Shown here one piece after another: positions 43,764-52,900 of a DNA stretch of 64,000 nt. A program made the translations under genes and the position numbers. The notes beneath the pieces were generated by a model. The model was not told the DNA's origin. It ran no database searches and was given only the letters and a program-made list of their open reading frames with translations. Position 1 is the first letter of the stretch. The number at the start of each line of letters is the position of its first letter. The DNA is from Isosphaera sp. (GTDB lineage Bacteria > Planctomycetota > Planctomycetia > Gemmatales > Gemmataceae), in the NCBI GenBank assembly GCA_013822345.1, contig PNKH01000011.1, forward strand, positions 1 through 64,000. Direction: 5' to 3'.

Positions 43764-44636
43764 TCACAGCCCGAGCACCTTGTCCATCTGTGCGGAAACC
43801 TTCTTCAGCACGTCCTCCCCGCCGCCGCCGACCTCGGCCGTCGCCCACCCGTCGTACCCGACCTCGGCCAGGGCCTTGAGCACCGCCGGCCAGTCCTCGT
43901 CCCCCTCCCCGATCGGCACCCACTGCTTCGCCCTGCTGTACCCCTTGAAGTCGAACTTCAGCATCCGCTTCCCGAGCTTCCGGACCCAGTCCGCCGGCGG
44001 GACCCCGTACCTGATCATGTTCGACACGTCGAAGTACGCCCCGACCCACTCGCTCTTGAACGCGTCGACGTACTCGACCAGCTGCTCCGGCTTCGTGATG
44101 AAGTCGTTCCAGACGACCTCGATCGCGATCTTCACCCCGAGCTTCTCGGCGGTCGGCAGCGCCTTCCTCACCCCGGCCTGCGACCGCTCCCAGCACTGCT
44201 CGTAGGTCACGTCCTTGTTGACGACCCCCGGCACGAGCAGCACCGTGTCGGCGCCGACCGTCTTCGCGTCCTTCAAGGCTCCGAGGAGGGCGTCCAGCCC
44301 CTTCTGCCGGACCGCCTCGTCCGGGTGCGACAGGGTGTCCCGCCAGTGAACCGAGTCGATCACCCCGTGGACCACGACGCCGGTGTCCTTGCTCGCCTTC
44401 ACCAGCTCGTCCAGCCGGTCCGTGCCTGGGCTGTCGATCTCGACCCCGGCGAACCCGCACTTCTTCGCCAGCTCGAGGCGCTCGGCGTGCGACCCCTTCA
44501 GCCGGACCATGCCGTACTTCACCGCCTTCCTCAGCTTCGGCTTCGGGTCGGCGGCGACCGACACGCCGGTCATGACCGCGGCGGTGACGGCGGCGCTGGT
44601 GCGGAGGAAGTCCCGGCGACCGATGGGACGGGTCAT
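43764..44636 (-). CDS. Sugar phosphate isomerase/epimerase-like TIM barrel, exported
   Basis: A 290-residue xylose isomerase-like TIM barrel. The Tat signal is GRRDFLRTSAAVTAAVMTG (residues 6-24). Metal-ligand candidates are Glu in AIEVVWND (~residue 154), Asp in GAYFDVSN (~187), and Glu in TAEVGGG (~270), as in the AP_endonuc_2 family. It may epimerise or isomerise sugars or ketoacids outside the cytoplasm. It lies between two Gfo/Idh/MocA genes on the same strand, a common planctomycete sugar-processing arrangement. Confidence 0.85.
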   Translation of the reverse strand: MTRPIGRRDFLRTSAAVTAAVMTGVSVAADPKPKLRKAVKYGMVRLKGSHAERLELAKKCGFAGVEIDSPGTDRLDELVKASKDTGVVVHGVIDSVHWRDTLSHPDEAVRQKGLDALLGALKDAKTVGADTVLLVPGVVNKDVTYEQCWERSQAGVRKALPTAEKLGVKIAIEVVWNDFITKPEQLVEYVDAFKSEWVGAYFDVSNMIRYGVPPADWVRKLGKRMLKFDFKGYSRAKQWVPIGEGDEDWPAVLKALAEVGYDGWATAEVGGGGEDVLKKVSAQMDKVLGL

Positions 44637-44661
44637 GGGAGCCTCGGGGGGGAGGTGATTC

Positions 44662-44721
44662 GTCCGAGCCGGAAGCGTGAGCGACGGAGCGAAACCCTTC
44701 GCTCACGCTTCCGGCTCGGAC
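44662..44721. repeat. 23-bp stem palindrome (GTCCGAGCCGGAAGCGTGAGC family)
   Basis: The arms 44662-44684 and 44699-44721 are exact complements. It separates the TIM-barrel gene from the preceding oxidoreductase gene. Same family as the dnaX stem. Confidence 0.85.
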
Positions 44722-44728
44722 GGTCGGA

Positions 44729-46000
44729 TCAGACCTTGTACACGCCCGGGATCGGGACGGGGGCGACCGGCAGCGGGCCCCAGGCGAACGCCTTCGGGGC
44801 GAGCGACTTGTCGCTCGCGAAGAACTCCTTCCAGGTCAGCCGCTTCCCGCTGTACGCCGCCTCCCGGGCGAAGATCGCCAGTGCGCTGCTGTGGGCCGCC
44901 GCCTCCCCGTCGTTGATCGGCTTGCCGGCCCGGACCGATGCGAACAGCTCGTCGTGCTCGACCTGGTACATGTCCTTCGCCTCGCCGTCGTACTCCCACG
45001 CCTTCCCGCCGTACGGGCTGACCGTGTGCCGCATCAGCTGCGCCTGGCCCTTCGTCCCGTAGACGTGGTCGTTCACGTCCGACGAGCAGGAGGCCATCTG
45101 CCGGCAGGCGCTGAACAGCTTCACCCCGCCGGGGAACTCCAGGGTGCAGGCGAAGTGGTCGTAGACGTTCCCGAACCGCTCCTGGACCCGCGACTGCCGC
45201 CCGCCGACCCCGGTCGCGGCCACCGGCACCGCCCCCTTCAGCACCCAGTTCGCCTTGTCGAAGTTGTGGCAGTGCTGCTCGACGATGAAGTCCCCCGAGA
45301 GCCAGGTGAAGTAGTACCAGTTCCGCATCTGGTACTCCATCGTGGCGAACGGGTCGGCGGTGCCGCGGTCCCAGATCGGGCCGGTCAGGTAGGTGCAGTG
45401 GATGGCGTGGACGTCCCCGATGTCCCCGCCGTGGATCCGCTTCACCGTCTCCCGCTTCGGCTGGTGGTACCGCCAGCAGTACCCGGAGCACAGCCCGGTC
45501 CCCTTCTGCTTCGCGAGCTTCGCGCTCTCGATCACCGACTTCACCCCCGGCACGTCGACCGCCACCGGCTTTTCGCAGAAGACGTGCTTCCCGGCCTCGA
45601 CCGCGGCCCGGAGGTGGAGCGGGCGGAACCCGGGCGGGGTGGTCAGCAGGACCACGTCGACGCCAGAGGCGAGGAGCTTCTTGTACCCGTCGAACCCGTC
45701 GAAGCAGCGGTCCGGGGCGACGTCGATCTTGCCGGCGATGTCCTTGATGTTCCGGAGGTTCCCGAGGCTCCCCTGGAGGCGGTCCATGAACGCGTCGCAC
45801 ATGGCGACGAGCTTCACCTTCGGGTCGGCCCGGAGGGCCTGCTTGGCCGCCCCGGTGCCGCGGTCGCCGCACCCGACCAGGCCGACCCGGAGAACCTCGT
45901 CGCCGGCGGCCGCGTAGGCCCCGGGGAGGGCGGCGGTGGCGGCGACGGCGGACGCGGCTGAGGTCGCCAGGAACGCTCGGCGGGAGGTGGGTGCGGTCAT
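44729..46000 (-). CDS. Gfo/Idh/MocA family oxidoreductase, exported
   Basis: A 423-residue Tat-exported oxidoreductase (SRRAFLATSAASAVAATAAL). The Rossmann motif is RVGLVGCGDRGTG (~residue 39); the family EKPVAVDVPG Lys-Pro lies at ~135. The C-terminal domain includes NWYYFTWLSGDFIVEQHCHN. It probably acts on sugars or inositols together with the downstream TIM-barrel protein and the second oxidoreductase. The start ATG is at 46000; it is divergent from the esterase gene. Confidence 0.9.
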   Translation of the reverse strand: MTAPTSRRAFLATSAASAVAATAALPGAYAAAGDEVLRVGLVGCGDRGTGAAKQALRADPKVKLVAMCDAFMDRLQGSLGNLRNIKDIAGKIDVAPDRCFDGFDGYKKLLASGVDVVLLTTPPGFRPLHLRAAVEAGKHVFCEKPVAVDVPGVKSVIESAKLAKQKGTGLCSGYCWRYHQPKRETVKRIHGGDIGDVHAIHCTYLTGPIWDRGTADPFATMEYQMRNWYYFTWLSGDFIVEQHCHNFDKANWVLKGAVPVAATGVGGRQSRVQERFGNVYDHFACTLEFPGGVKLFSACRQMASCSSDVNDHVYGTKGQAQLMRHTVSPYGGKAWEYDGEAKDMYQVEHDELFASVRAGKPINDGEAAAHSSALAIFAREAAYSGKRLTWKEFFASDKSLAPKAFAWGPLPVAPVPIPGVYKV

Positions 46001-46102
46001 CGGGGTGGCCTCGGGAAGGTGGGGAGACGTGTATTCTGCACGCCGGGCGGGGCCGTGTCACCGGTTTTTTCGGGTCCCGTAGGAGAAACCGACCCGGGGG
46101 GT

Positions 46103-46131
46103 TTGACCGCCCCCGCACGCCGCCTGACAAT
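46103..46131 (+). promoter_or_regulatory. Putative promoter of the esterase gene
   Basis: TTGACC at 46103-46108 and GACAAT at 46126-46131 are 17 bp apart, 32 bp before the GTG at 46163. Confidence 0.4.
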
Positions 46132-46162
46132 ACGGGACACCCCCCCTTCCCCGAGGTCCCCC

Positions 46163-47047
46163 GTGCTCCCGTCACTCGCCGCACTCCTGGTCGTCACCCT
46201 CGGGCAGCCCGACCGGCCCAAGCTGACCGACGCCAAGGTCCGCACCTCCGACCACGTGTTCAAGAAGACGCCGGAGGGCGAGCTGACCCTGCACGGGTTC
46301 TTCCCGGCCGACTGGAAGGAAACCGACAAGCGGCCGGTGGTGGTGTTCTTCTTCGGCGGCGGGTGGCGGAACGGGGCGTACACCCAGTTCGTCCCGCAGG
46401 CCGAGTACTTCGCCTCGCGCGGGCTGGTCGCCCTGTCCGCCGACTACCGGATCGAGTCGAAGCACAAGACGACGCCGGACGTGGCGGTGGAGGACGCGAA
46501 GTCCGCGATCCGGTGGGTGCGGGCGAACGCCGGCAAGCTCGGGGTCGACCCGGGCAAGGTGGTCGCGGCCGGCGGGTCGGCCGGCGGGCACCTGGCGGCC
46601 GCGACCGCCCTGGTGGAGGGGTTCGACGCGAAGGACGACCCGAAGGGGTCGTGCCGGCCGGACGCGCTGGTGCTGTTCAACCCGTTCCTCGACGGGACCG
46701 GGCGGACGATCAAGGGGGTCGGCGGGGCGAACGTGGCCGAGGCGATCTCGCCCACCCGGTTCCTGGCCAAGGGCGCCCCGCCGGCGGTCCTGTTCTACGG
46801 GACGAAGGACGACATGCTGGGGCAGGGCCGGGACTACGCCGCCCGGTGCGGGAAGCTGGGGGTGCGGGCGGAGGTGTACACCGCCGCCGACCAGCCGCAC
46901 GGGTTCTTCAACCGCGCCCCGTGGCTGCACGTCACCGCCCGCCAGGCCGACGCCTTCCTCGCGTCGCTCGGGTACCTGAGCGGGCCGCCGGCGCTGAAGC
47001 CGCCCGCGGACGCGCCGGAGCTGAAGAAGGACGGGGCGAAGCCGTGA
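46163..47047 (+). CDS. Alpha/beta hydrolase (esterase/lipase-like), exported
   Basis: A 294-residue alpha/beta hydrolase. A short signal peptide (LPSLAALLVVTLGQ) precedes the domain. The oxyanion motif is FFFGGGWRNG (~residues 62-71; an HGG-like variant), the nucleophile Ser is in GGSAGGHLA (~137), the acid in GTKDDMLG (~216) and His in QPHGF (~250). The order fits the BD-FAE/hormone-sensitive lipase-like group. The start is GTG 46163 with weak upstream G-rich sequence; the frame upstream to 46019 overlaps the promoter and is rejected. Confidence 0.83.
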   Translation: MLPSLAALLVVTLGQPDRPKLTDAKVRTSDHVFKKTPEGELTLHGFFPADWKETDKRPVVVFFFGGGWRNGAYTQFVPQAEYFASRGLVALSADYRIESKHKTTPDVAVEDAKSAIRWVRANAGKLGVDPGKVVAAGGSAGGHLAAATALVEGFDAKDDPKGSCRPDALVLFNPFLDGTGRTIKGVGGANVAEAISPTRFLAKGAPPAVLFYGTKDDMLGQGRDYAARCGKLGVRAEVYTAADQPHGFFNRAPWLHVTARQADAFLASLGYLSGPPALKPPADAPELKKDGAKP

Positions 47048-47068
47048 GGGCGGCTCAGGTTTTCGCCC

Positions 47069-47129
47069 GGTGGGGCAGGCATTCCTGCCTGCCGTTGAAA
47101 CTGCGGCAGGCAGGAATGCCTGCCCCACC
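47069..47129. repeat. 26-bp perfect stem palindrome (GGTGGGGCAGGCATTCC)
   Basis: The arms 47069-47094 and 47104-47129 are exact complements with a 9-nt loop, starting 21 nt after the esterase stop. It resembles widespread GGTGGGGCAGGCATTCCTGCC repeats in planctomycetes. Confidence 0.88.
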
Positions 47130-47207
47130 CGATTGGTGGTTCCCCCGCCGCCCCGCCCCGCGTACACTGGATACGCCTACCCCCGCCGCACTTCGGAGCC
47201 TCCTCCC

Positions 47208-48683
47208 ATGCCCCGCCGGTTCTGCGCCTGTGTCCTCTGCGCGGTCGCCGCCGCCGTCGCCACCCTGCTGATGTTCGCCGGCCCCCCGTCCGCCTCCGCC
47301 CAGCCGGCCAAGCCGGTCAGCTTCATCACCGACGTGGCCCCGATCCTGAAGGAGAACTGCCTCGCCTGCCACGACTCGAAGAAGAAGTCCGGGAAGTACG
47401 ACATGACCACGTTCGAGCGGATCCTGGCCGGCGGGTCGAACGGCGAGCCGATCGTCCCCGGGAAGCCGAAGGACAGCGACTTCCACGACCTGATGGTGAC
47501 CGACGCCCAGCGGCGGATGCCGCCGCGGGACAAGGGCGAGGCGGTGCCGAAGGACAAGGCGGCGGTGATCGCCCGGTGGATCGCCGAGGGGGCGAAGCTC
47601 GACCCCGGCCTCGACCCGAAGGCCGACCTGGTGAAGGAGCTGCGGGTGCGGTGGCAGCCGCCGGCCCCGCCGAAGGCGTACCCGTTCCCGGCCGTCGTCA
47701 ACGCGCTGGCGTTCACCCCGGACGGGAAGCAACTCGTCGCCGGCGGGCACCACGAGCTGACCGTGTGGGAGGCCGACACCGGCAAGCTGGTGAAGCGCGT
47801 CCGGACCCGGGCCGAGCGGGCGTACGGGCTGGTGTTCCTGCCGGACGGCAAGCTCGCGGTCGCCGGCGGCCGGCCGGGCCAGGAGGGCGATGTCCGGGTC
47901 TACGACCTCTCGGCCAGCGGCAAGACCGAGGACGGCGTGACGGTGCTCGACGGGGTGAACGACAAGAAGGTGCTGGTGGCACACCTGTTCGACGTGGACG
48001 ACTCGGTCCTGTGCCTGGCGGTGTCGCCGGACGGCAAGACGCTGGCGGCCGGCGGGTGCGACCGGGCGGTGCGGGTGTTCGACCTGTCGGGGGGGGTGGC
48101 GAAGGCGAAGCTGGTGCAGACGGTCGAGAACCACGCCGACTGGGTGCTCGGGTGCGCCCTGACGGACGACGGCAAGTACCTGGTGACGGCCGGGCGGGAC
48201 AAGACGGCGAAGGTGTGGGACCTGAAGGCCCGGGAGTCGGTGGTGACGTTCCCGGAGCACCAGAACATCGTGTACGGGGTGGCGGTGAAGGCGGACGGGT
48301 CGGCCGGGTTCTCGGTCGGGGCGGACAAGAACATCCGGACGTGGAAGCCGGGCGGCGAGGGGAAGCAGGTGAAGTCGGCCGGCGGGCACGCGGACGAGGT
48401 GTTCAAGGTGGTGTCCCACCCGAAGCAGCCGATGCTCGCCACGTCCAGCGCGGACAAGACGGTCCGGCTGTGGAACGCGGCCGACCTGACCCCCGGGAAG
48501 TCGCTGGCCGGGTTGACCGACTTCGTGTTCGCGGTCGCCTTCAGCCCGGACGGGGACCTGGTCGCCGGCGGCGCCTACGACGGGTCGGTGTCGGTGTGGA
48601 AGGTGTCCGACGGGAGCGTGGTGAAGTCGTGGAACGCGAGCCCCGGGTTCGTGGCGAAGGAGCCCGAGCCGAAGAAGAAGTGA
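47208..48683 (+). CDS. Planctomycete cytochrome c (PSCyt1)-WD40 fusion protein
   Basis: A 491-residue exported protein. A signal peptide (CAVAAAVATLLMFAGPPSASA) precedes a PSCyt1-like cytochrome domain with the single heme motif CLACHD (~residue 47) and DAQRRMPPRDKGEAVPKDKAAVIARWIAEGA. Residues ~155-480 contain WD40 repeats (HHELTVWEADT, DRAVRVFDLSG, DKTAKVWDLKA, DKNIRTWKPGG, DKTVRLWNAAD, DGSVSVWKVSD), probably a seven-blade propeller. Such proteins are common in planctomycetes; their partners are unknown. ATG 47208 starts the signal. Confidence 0.9.
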   Translation: MPRRFCACVLCAVAAAVATLLMFAGPPSASAQPAKPVSFITDVAPILKENCLACHDSKKKSGKYDMTTFERILAGGSNGEPIVPGKPKDSDFHDLMVTDAQRRMPPRDKGEAVPKDKAAVIARWIAEGAKLDPGLDPKADLVKELRVRWQPPAPPKAYPFPAVVNALAFTPDGKQLVAGGHHELTVWEADTGKLVKRVRTRAERAYGLVFLPDGKLAVAGGRPGQEGDVRVYDLSASGKTEDGVTVLDGVNDKKVLVAHLFDVDDSVLCLAVSPDGKTLAAGGCDRAVRVFDLSGGVAKAKLVQTVENHADWVLGCALTDDGKYLVTAGRDKTAKVWDLKARESVVTFPEHQNIVYGVAVKADGSAGFSVGADKNIRTWKPGGEGKQVKSAGGHADEVFKVVSHPKQPMLATSSADKTVRLWNAADLTPGKSLAGLTDFVFAVAFSPDGDLVAGGAYDGSVSVWKVSDGSVVKSWNASPGFVAKEPEPKKK

Positions 48684-48746
48684 CGCTGGCGGTCCACCTG
48701 AGGCGCGGGTACGATGACTCCGATCCGGACCCTTGAGACCGTGCCC

Positions 48747-49244
48747 ATGTCCCGCGCGAGAACGACCGCCGCCCTAGTCCCGCTCCTCGCCCTCGTCGGG
48801 TGCTCCGGGGCCGCCTCACCCCCGGCGGCCGCCGTCGAGCCCGCGCCGGCCCCCCGGGAGTTGGTGTACTTCGAGGTAACCCCGGCCGCCGCACGGGAAC
48901 TGGCGGCCGCGGCCCGGGAGGCGAAGGTGGACCGGTGGTGGGTGCGGTACGAGATGGTCCCAGGCGGGTGTACCGGGGTGCTGAACAAGCTCTGGATGGA
49001 GACGGCCCCGCCGACCGACGGGGAGTTCGAGTACCGGACCGGTGGGGTCGCCGTCATCATGCTGAAGAGCCAGCGCGACCTCGTCCAAGGGACGCGGATC
49101 GACTTCGGACAGAAGGGCGGCGAGACCGGGTTCACGGTCACGTCGCCACACGCGGGCGCCCGGACGAAGGCGGCCGTGTCGAAGTGGGTTGAGGACGAGG
49201 CCGCCAAGCGCGGCCCCGTGTCGCCGGCCGACCCGGCGAAGTGA
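48747..49244 (+). CDS. HesB/IscA-like domain lipoprotein
   Basis: A 165-residue lipoprotein. The lipobox is LALVGC (Cys at ~19) and is followed by an Ala/Pro spacer. Residues ~40-140 resemble the A-type Fe-S carrier (HesB) fold: FEVTPAAARELAAAAREAKV, PGGCTGV, KSQRDLVQGTRIDF. The first conserved Cys (GGC) is kept but the terminal C-x-C pair is missing (TSPHAG instead), so cluster binding is doubtful. Export of such a domain is unusual. ATG 48747 is preferred over 48714 because it directly begins the signal peptide. Confidence 0.6.
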   Translation: MSRARTTAALVPLLALVGCSGAASPPAAAVEPAPAPRELVYFEVTPAAARELAAAAREAKVDRWWVRYEMVPGGCTGVLNKLWMETAPPTDGEFEYRTGGVAVIMLKSQRDLVQGTRIDFGQKGGETGFTVTSPHAGARTKAAVSKWVEDEAAKRGPVSPADPAK

Positions 49245-49263
49245 TGACCCGGCGGGGGCGGGG

Positions 49264-49803
49264 ATGCTCATCGCACTGGCCGGGCTGCCGGGGACGGGCA
49301 AGAGCACCCTGGCGGCCCGCCTCGCCGACGCCCTCGGCGGGGTGGTGCTCTGCAAGGACGTGGTCCGGGCCGCGCTGTTCCCGCCGCCGGTCCTCGACTA
49401 CTCGGCCGCCCAGGACGACACCGCGATGGCGGCCGTCTTCTCGGCCGCCCGACTCCTCCTCACGGCCGACCCGTCACGGGTCGTGATCCTCGACGGCCGC
49501 ACCTTCCGCAAGCCCCGCCAGGTCGCCGACCTCCTCGCGCTCGCGGACGCCGCCGGCCAACCGGCCCGCGTCATCGAGTGCGTGTGCGACGAGGCGACGG
49601 CCCGCGCCCGCCTCGACCGCGACGCAGCCGCCGGCGGCCACCCGGCCGGCAACCGCAACGGCGACCTGTATGCCGCGATGAAGGCCGGCGCCGAACCCCT
49701 CACCCTCCCCCGCCTCATCCTGGACACCGGCCGACTTCCACCGGACGAGTGCCTGGCGCGTTCCCTGGCGTACCTTGCGGCTCCGTCCGAGCCGGACGCG
49801 TGA
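49264..49803 (+). CDS. P-loop kinase (AAA_33-like)
   Basis: A 179-residue P-loop protein with Walker A GLPGTGKST (residues 7-15). It resembles small nucleoside/sugar kinases or zeta-toxin-like AAA_33 proteins: CKDVVRAALF, VVILDGRTFRKPRQV and RVIECVCDEATARARL (lid region). The last codons (PSEPDA) and the TGA lie inside a palindromic repeat, so the natural C-terminus may have been altered by insertion. The substrate is unknown. It starts 19 nt after the HesB-like gene, probably in the same transcript. Confidence 0.72.
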   Translation: MLIALAGLPGTGKSTLAARLADALGGVVLCKDVVRAALFPPPVLDYSAAQDDTAMAAVFSAARLLLTADPSRVVILDGRTFRKPRQVADLLALADAAGQPARVIECVCDEATARARLDRDAAAGGHPAGNRNGDLYAAMKAGAEPLTLPRLILDTGRLPPDECLARSLAYLAAPSEPDA

Positions 49804-49850
49804 GCGACTGTCTCGCTTCTCCCGTCGCTCACGCGTCCGGCTCGGACGGA
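49782..49850. repeat. 27-bp perfect stem palindrome ending the kinase gene
   Basis: The arms 49782-49808 and 49824-49850 are exact complements (GTCCGAGCCGG..GCGTGAGC family). The left arm contains the last codons and the stop of the kinase gene. Confidence 0.88.
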
Positions 49851-49990
49851 ACGGGTTCCGGATCCTCCGGCCGTCCGGGCTGTGACGCCCGGACCGGGCG
49901 AATCTTCACACCTCCGTTCCCGGTCCGGCGGAACGCGGCGTGCAGCGTTCGGCGATGATGGACGTTGGACGCTTCCCCGGGGGGGTACGC

Positions 49991-52900
49991 ATGGTCACCG
50001 CACGTCGCGTCGGGAAGTGGGGGCTGTACGCCGCCGGCGGGGCGGTGCTCCTGGTGGTGCTCGCCCGGGTCGGGCTCGGCGCCTACCTGTCGACCGCCGC
50101 CGGGAAGGAGATGGTCGCCCGGCGGATCGCGGACCAGATCGGGATGCCGGTCGAGGTGACCGCCGTCCGGGTCGGGCTGGTCACCTCCAGCATCGGGATG
50201 CGCGTCTTCGACCCGGCCGCCCCCGACCCGGGGCACGCCGAGGTGTTCTCGGTCGACGAGGCGAAGGCCGACATCTCCCTGTTCGCGCTCGTGCTCGGCC
50301 GGGTCGACCCGGACTGGGTGGACCTGCGCGGGGCGAACCTGACCCTCCACGTCAGCGCCGACGGGGACGTGATCACCACCCTTCCCAAGGCCCCGACCGG
50401 CGGCGGGGCGGGCACCGGGTTCCCGGTCATCCGCCTAGCCGACGCCCGCCTCACGATCCGCCAGGACGGCCGGCCGGAGTTCGCCCTGCAGAACCTCACG
50501 TTGACCGCCGAGCCGGCCGGCGACACGGTCAGGCTGACCGGGGCGGTCGACGACCCCGCCTGGGCGAAGTGGTCGGTCTCGGGCGAGATCAACCGGGCGC
50601 TGAAGACCGGGGCGGTCGAGCTGGCGACGGAGAACGGGCCGCTGACGATGGACCGGCTCGGGTCGGTCCCGTTCGTCCCGCCGGCGGTGTGGGAGAGCGT
50701 CCGCCCGGACGGCCGCGGGGCGATCGCCGTCCGGCTCTGGGCCGGGGCGGACCGCGAGGTGCAGTACGCCGTCGACATCCGGCCGGCCGCGGCCGCCCTC
50801 ACCCTGCCGGACGCCAGCGTCACCCTCGAGAACGTGACCGGCGTGATCCGGGTGGCCGGGGCGAAGGTGGAGCTGGTCGGGACGAAGGCGAACGTCGCCG
50901 GCGGGGCGCTGGCGATCACCGGGGAACTCGACTTCGGTCGTGAGCCGACGGTCATCGACCTGAAGGTCGCCGGGAGCGGGTTGGACATCCGCAAGCTCCC
51001 GCCGGAGTGGAAACTGCCCGACCCGAAGGTGTTCGAGGGGTTGCTCGGCGGCACCGCGGACATCGTCGTCCGCATCCACGCGGACGGCCGGGTCGAGTAC
51101 GACGGCACGGGCGAGGGGGCGATCACCGGGGTGAAGGTGCTCGGGGTGCCGCAGGAGGACGACATCCCCATCACACTGCGAAAGCGCGGCAAGCGGTTCG
51201 AGTTCCAGCAGGACAAGCCGACCCCCAAGAAGGTCGGGTTCGTGGCCCGTGAGCAGGTCCGGTGTACCTCGCCGCGGCAGGACAAGAAGGACCCGCCGAA
51301 GAAGGACCCGCCGAAGAAGGACGACGACGGCCCGACCACCCTCGACGCGACCGTCCGGTTCCGCGACATCGACGTGGCCGAGCTGCTCGACAAGCTGAAC
51401 GTGAAGCTCGGGTACAAGCTCGCCGGGAAGGTGACGGTCGAGGCGGCCCTGGCCGTCCCGCTCGGCCAGGCGGCGAGCCTGTCGGCGTACCAGTTCACCG
51501 GGTCGGTGTCGTCGCCGGCGCTCACCTTCGAGGGCCTCACCGTCCGCGACGCGTCGGCGAAGATGACGTACCGCGACGGCAAGCTGACGCTCACCGACCT
51601 GAGCGGCAAGATCGACCCGCCCGGCAAGGCGGGCGGCGTCCCGGGGACGTTCCGCGGCACCGCGACGGCCGCCGTCAGCCCGCCGGGCGACGCCACCGCC
51701 AGCCTCGTCGTCGACCGCGTCCCGCTCGGCGAGGCGCTGAAGGCGGTCCCCGGGTTCGCCGCCGACATCCGCGGCACCGTTTCCGGCAAGGTGAACCTCA
51801 AGGCCCCCTACGAGAAGCTGTGGGACACGACCCTGTGGAGCGGGTCGGCCGACTTGTCCGCCCCGGAGCTGGTCGTCGAAGGCCGGACGGCCAAGGACGT
51901 GCGGGCGCGGGGCACGGTCGCCAAGGGCGTGCTCACGATCTCCGACGCGGCGGTGACCGTCGAGGGCATCCCGGTGACGGCCGAGGCGACGGTCGGCCTG
52001 GCCGACACGTACGCGTTTACCGCCGTCGTCCGCACCACCGGGACGGACGTGACCGACCTGCGGAAGCTGGTCCCCGAGGTCGAGATCCCCGCCCCGATCT
52101 CCGGCGTGCTGGAGACGGAGACGAAGGTGACCGGGACGGCGTCCCCGCTGACGTACCGGGCGACCGGGACGGTCAAGGCGTCGAAGCTGACGCTGGCGAA
52201 GTCGACCGCGAACCAGGTGACGGCCGCGTGGGAGCTGACCGAGGAGCGGCTGAGGGTCTCGAGCCTGAAGGCGGAGGCGTTCGGCGGCACCCTGACCGGG
52301 TCGGCGGACGTGCCGTTCGACCGGGCCAAGGCCGGGAAGTTCGAGGTCGCGTTCAAGGACGTGGACGCGGCCGGGGCGACCGAGCTGGTCCCGGACTTCC
52401 CAGTGCGGATCGCCGGCAAGGTGTCCGGCAAGGTCGGCGGGGCGATCCCACCGGCGAAGCCCGGCCAGGCCCGGGTCGGGAACATCGACCTGGAGTTGAC
52501 CGCCCCGCGGCTCACCGTCCAGGGGGTGCCGGCCGAGAAGCTGGTCGGGACCGCGAGCTACGAGGCCGGGGTGGTGAGGTATTCGCTGGAGGGGAAGACG
52601 CTCGGCGGGTCGTTCGAGATCACCGGCCGGTACCCGGGCCAGAAGAAGAAGGACGAGAAGGAGAAGGCGCCCGGTCCGGAGCGCGGGTCGCTGCGGGTGA
52701 CCGGGGTCGACCTGGCCCGGATCTCGCGGGACGTGGGCATCCCGGCCCTCGCCCCGCTCCGCGGCCGGGTCGACGCCAACTTCACCTTCGCCGACGACCT
52801 GTCCGCCGGGTCCGGGCGGGTGGTGTTGACCGGGCTGAAGTGGGGCGACACCCCCGTCTCCCGTGAGCTGACCGGGGTGCTGATCCTCCGCGAGGGCCGG

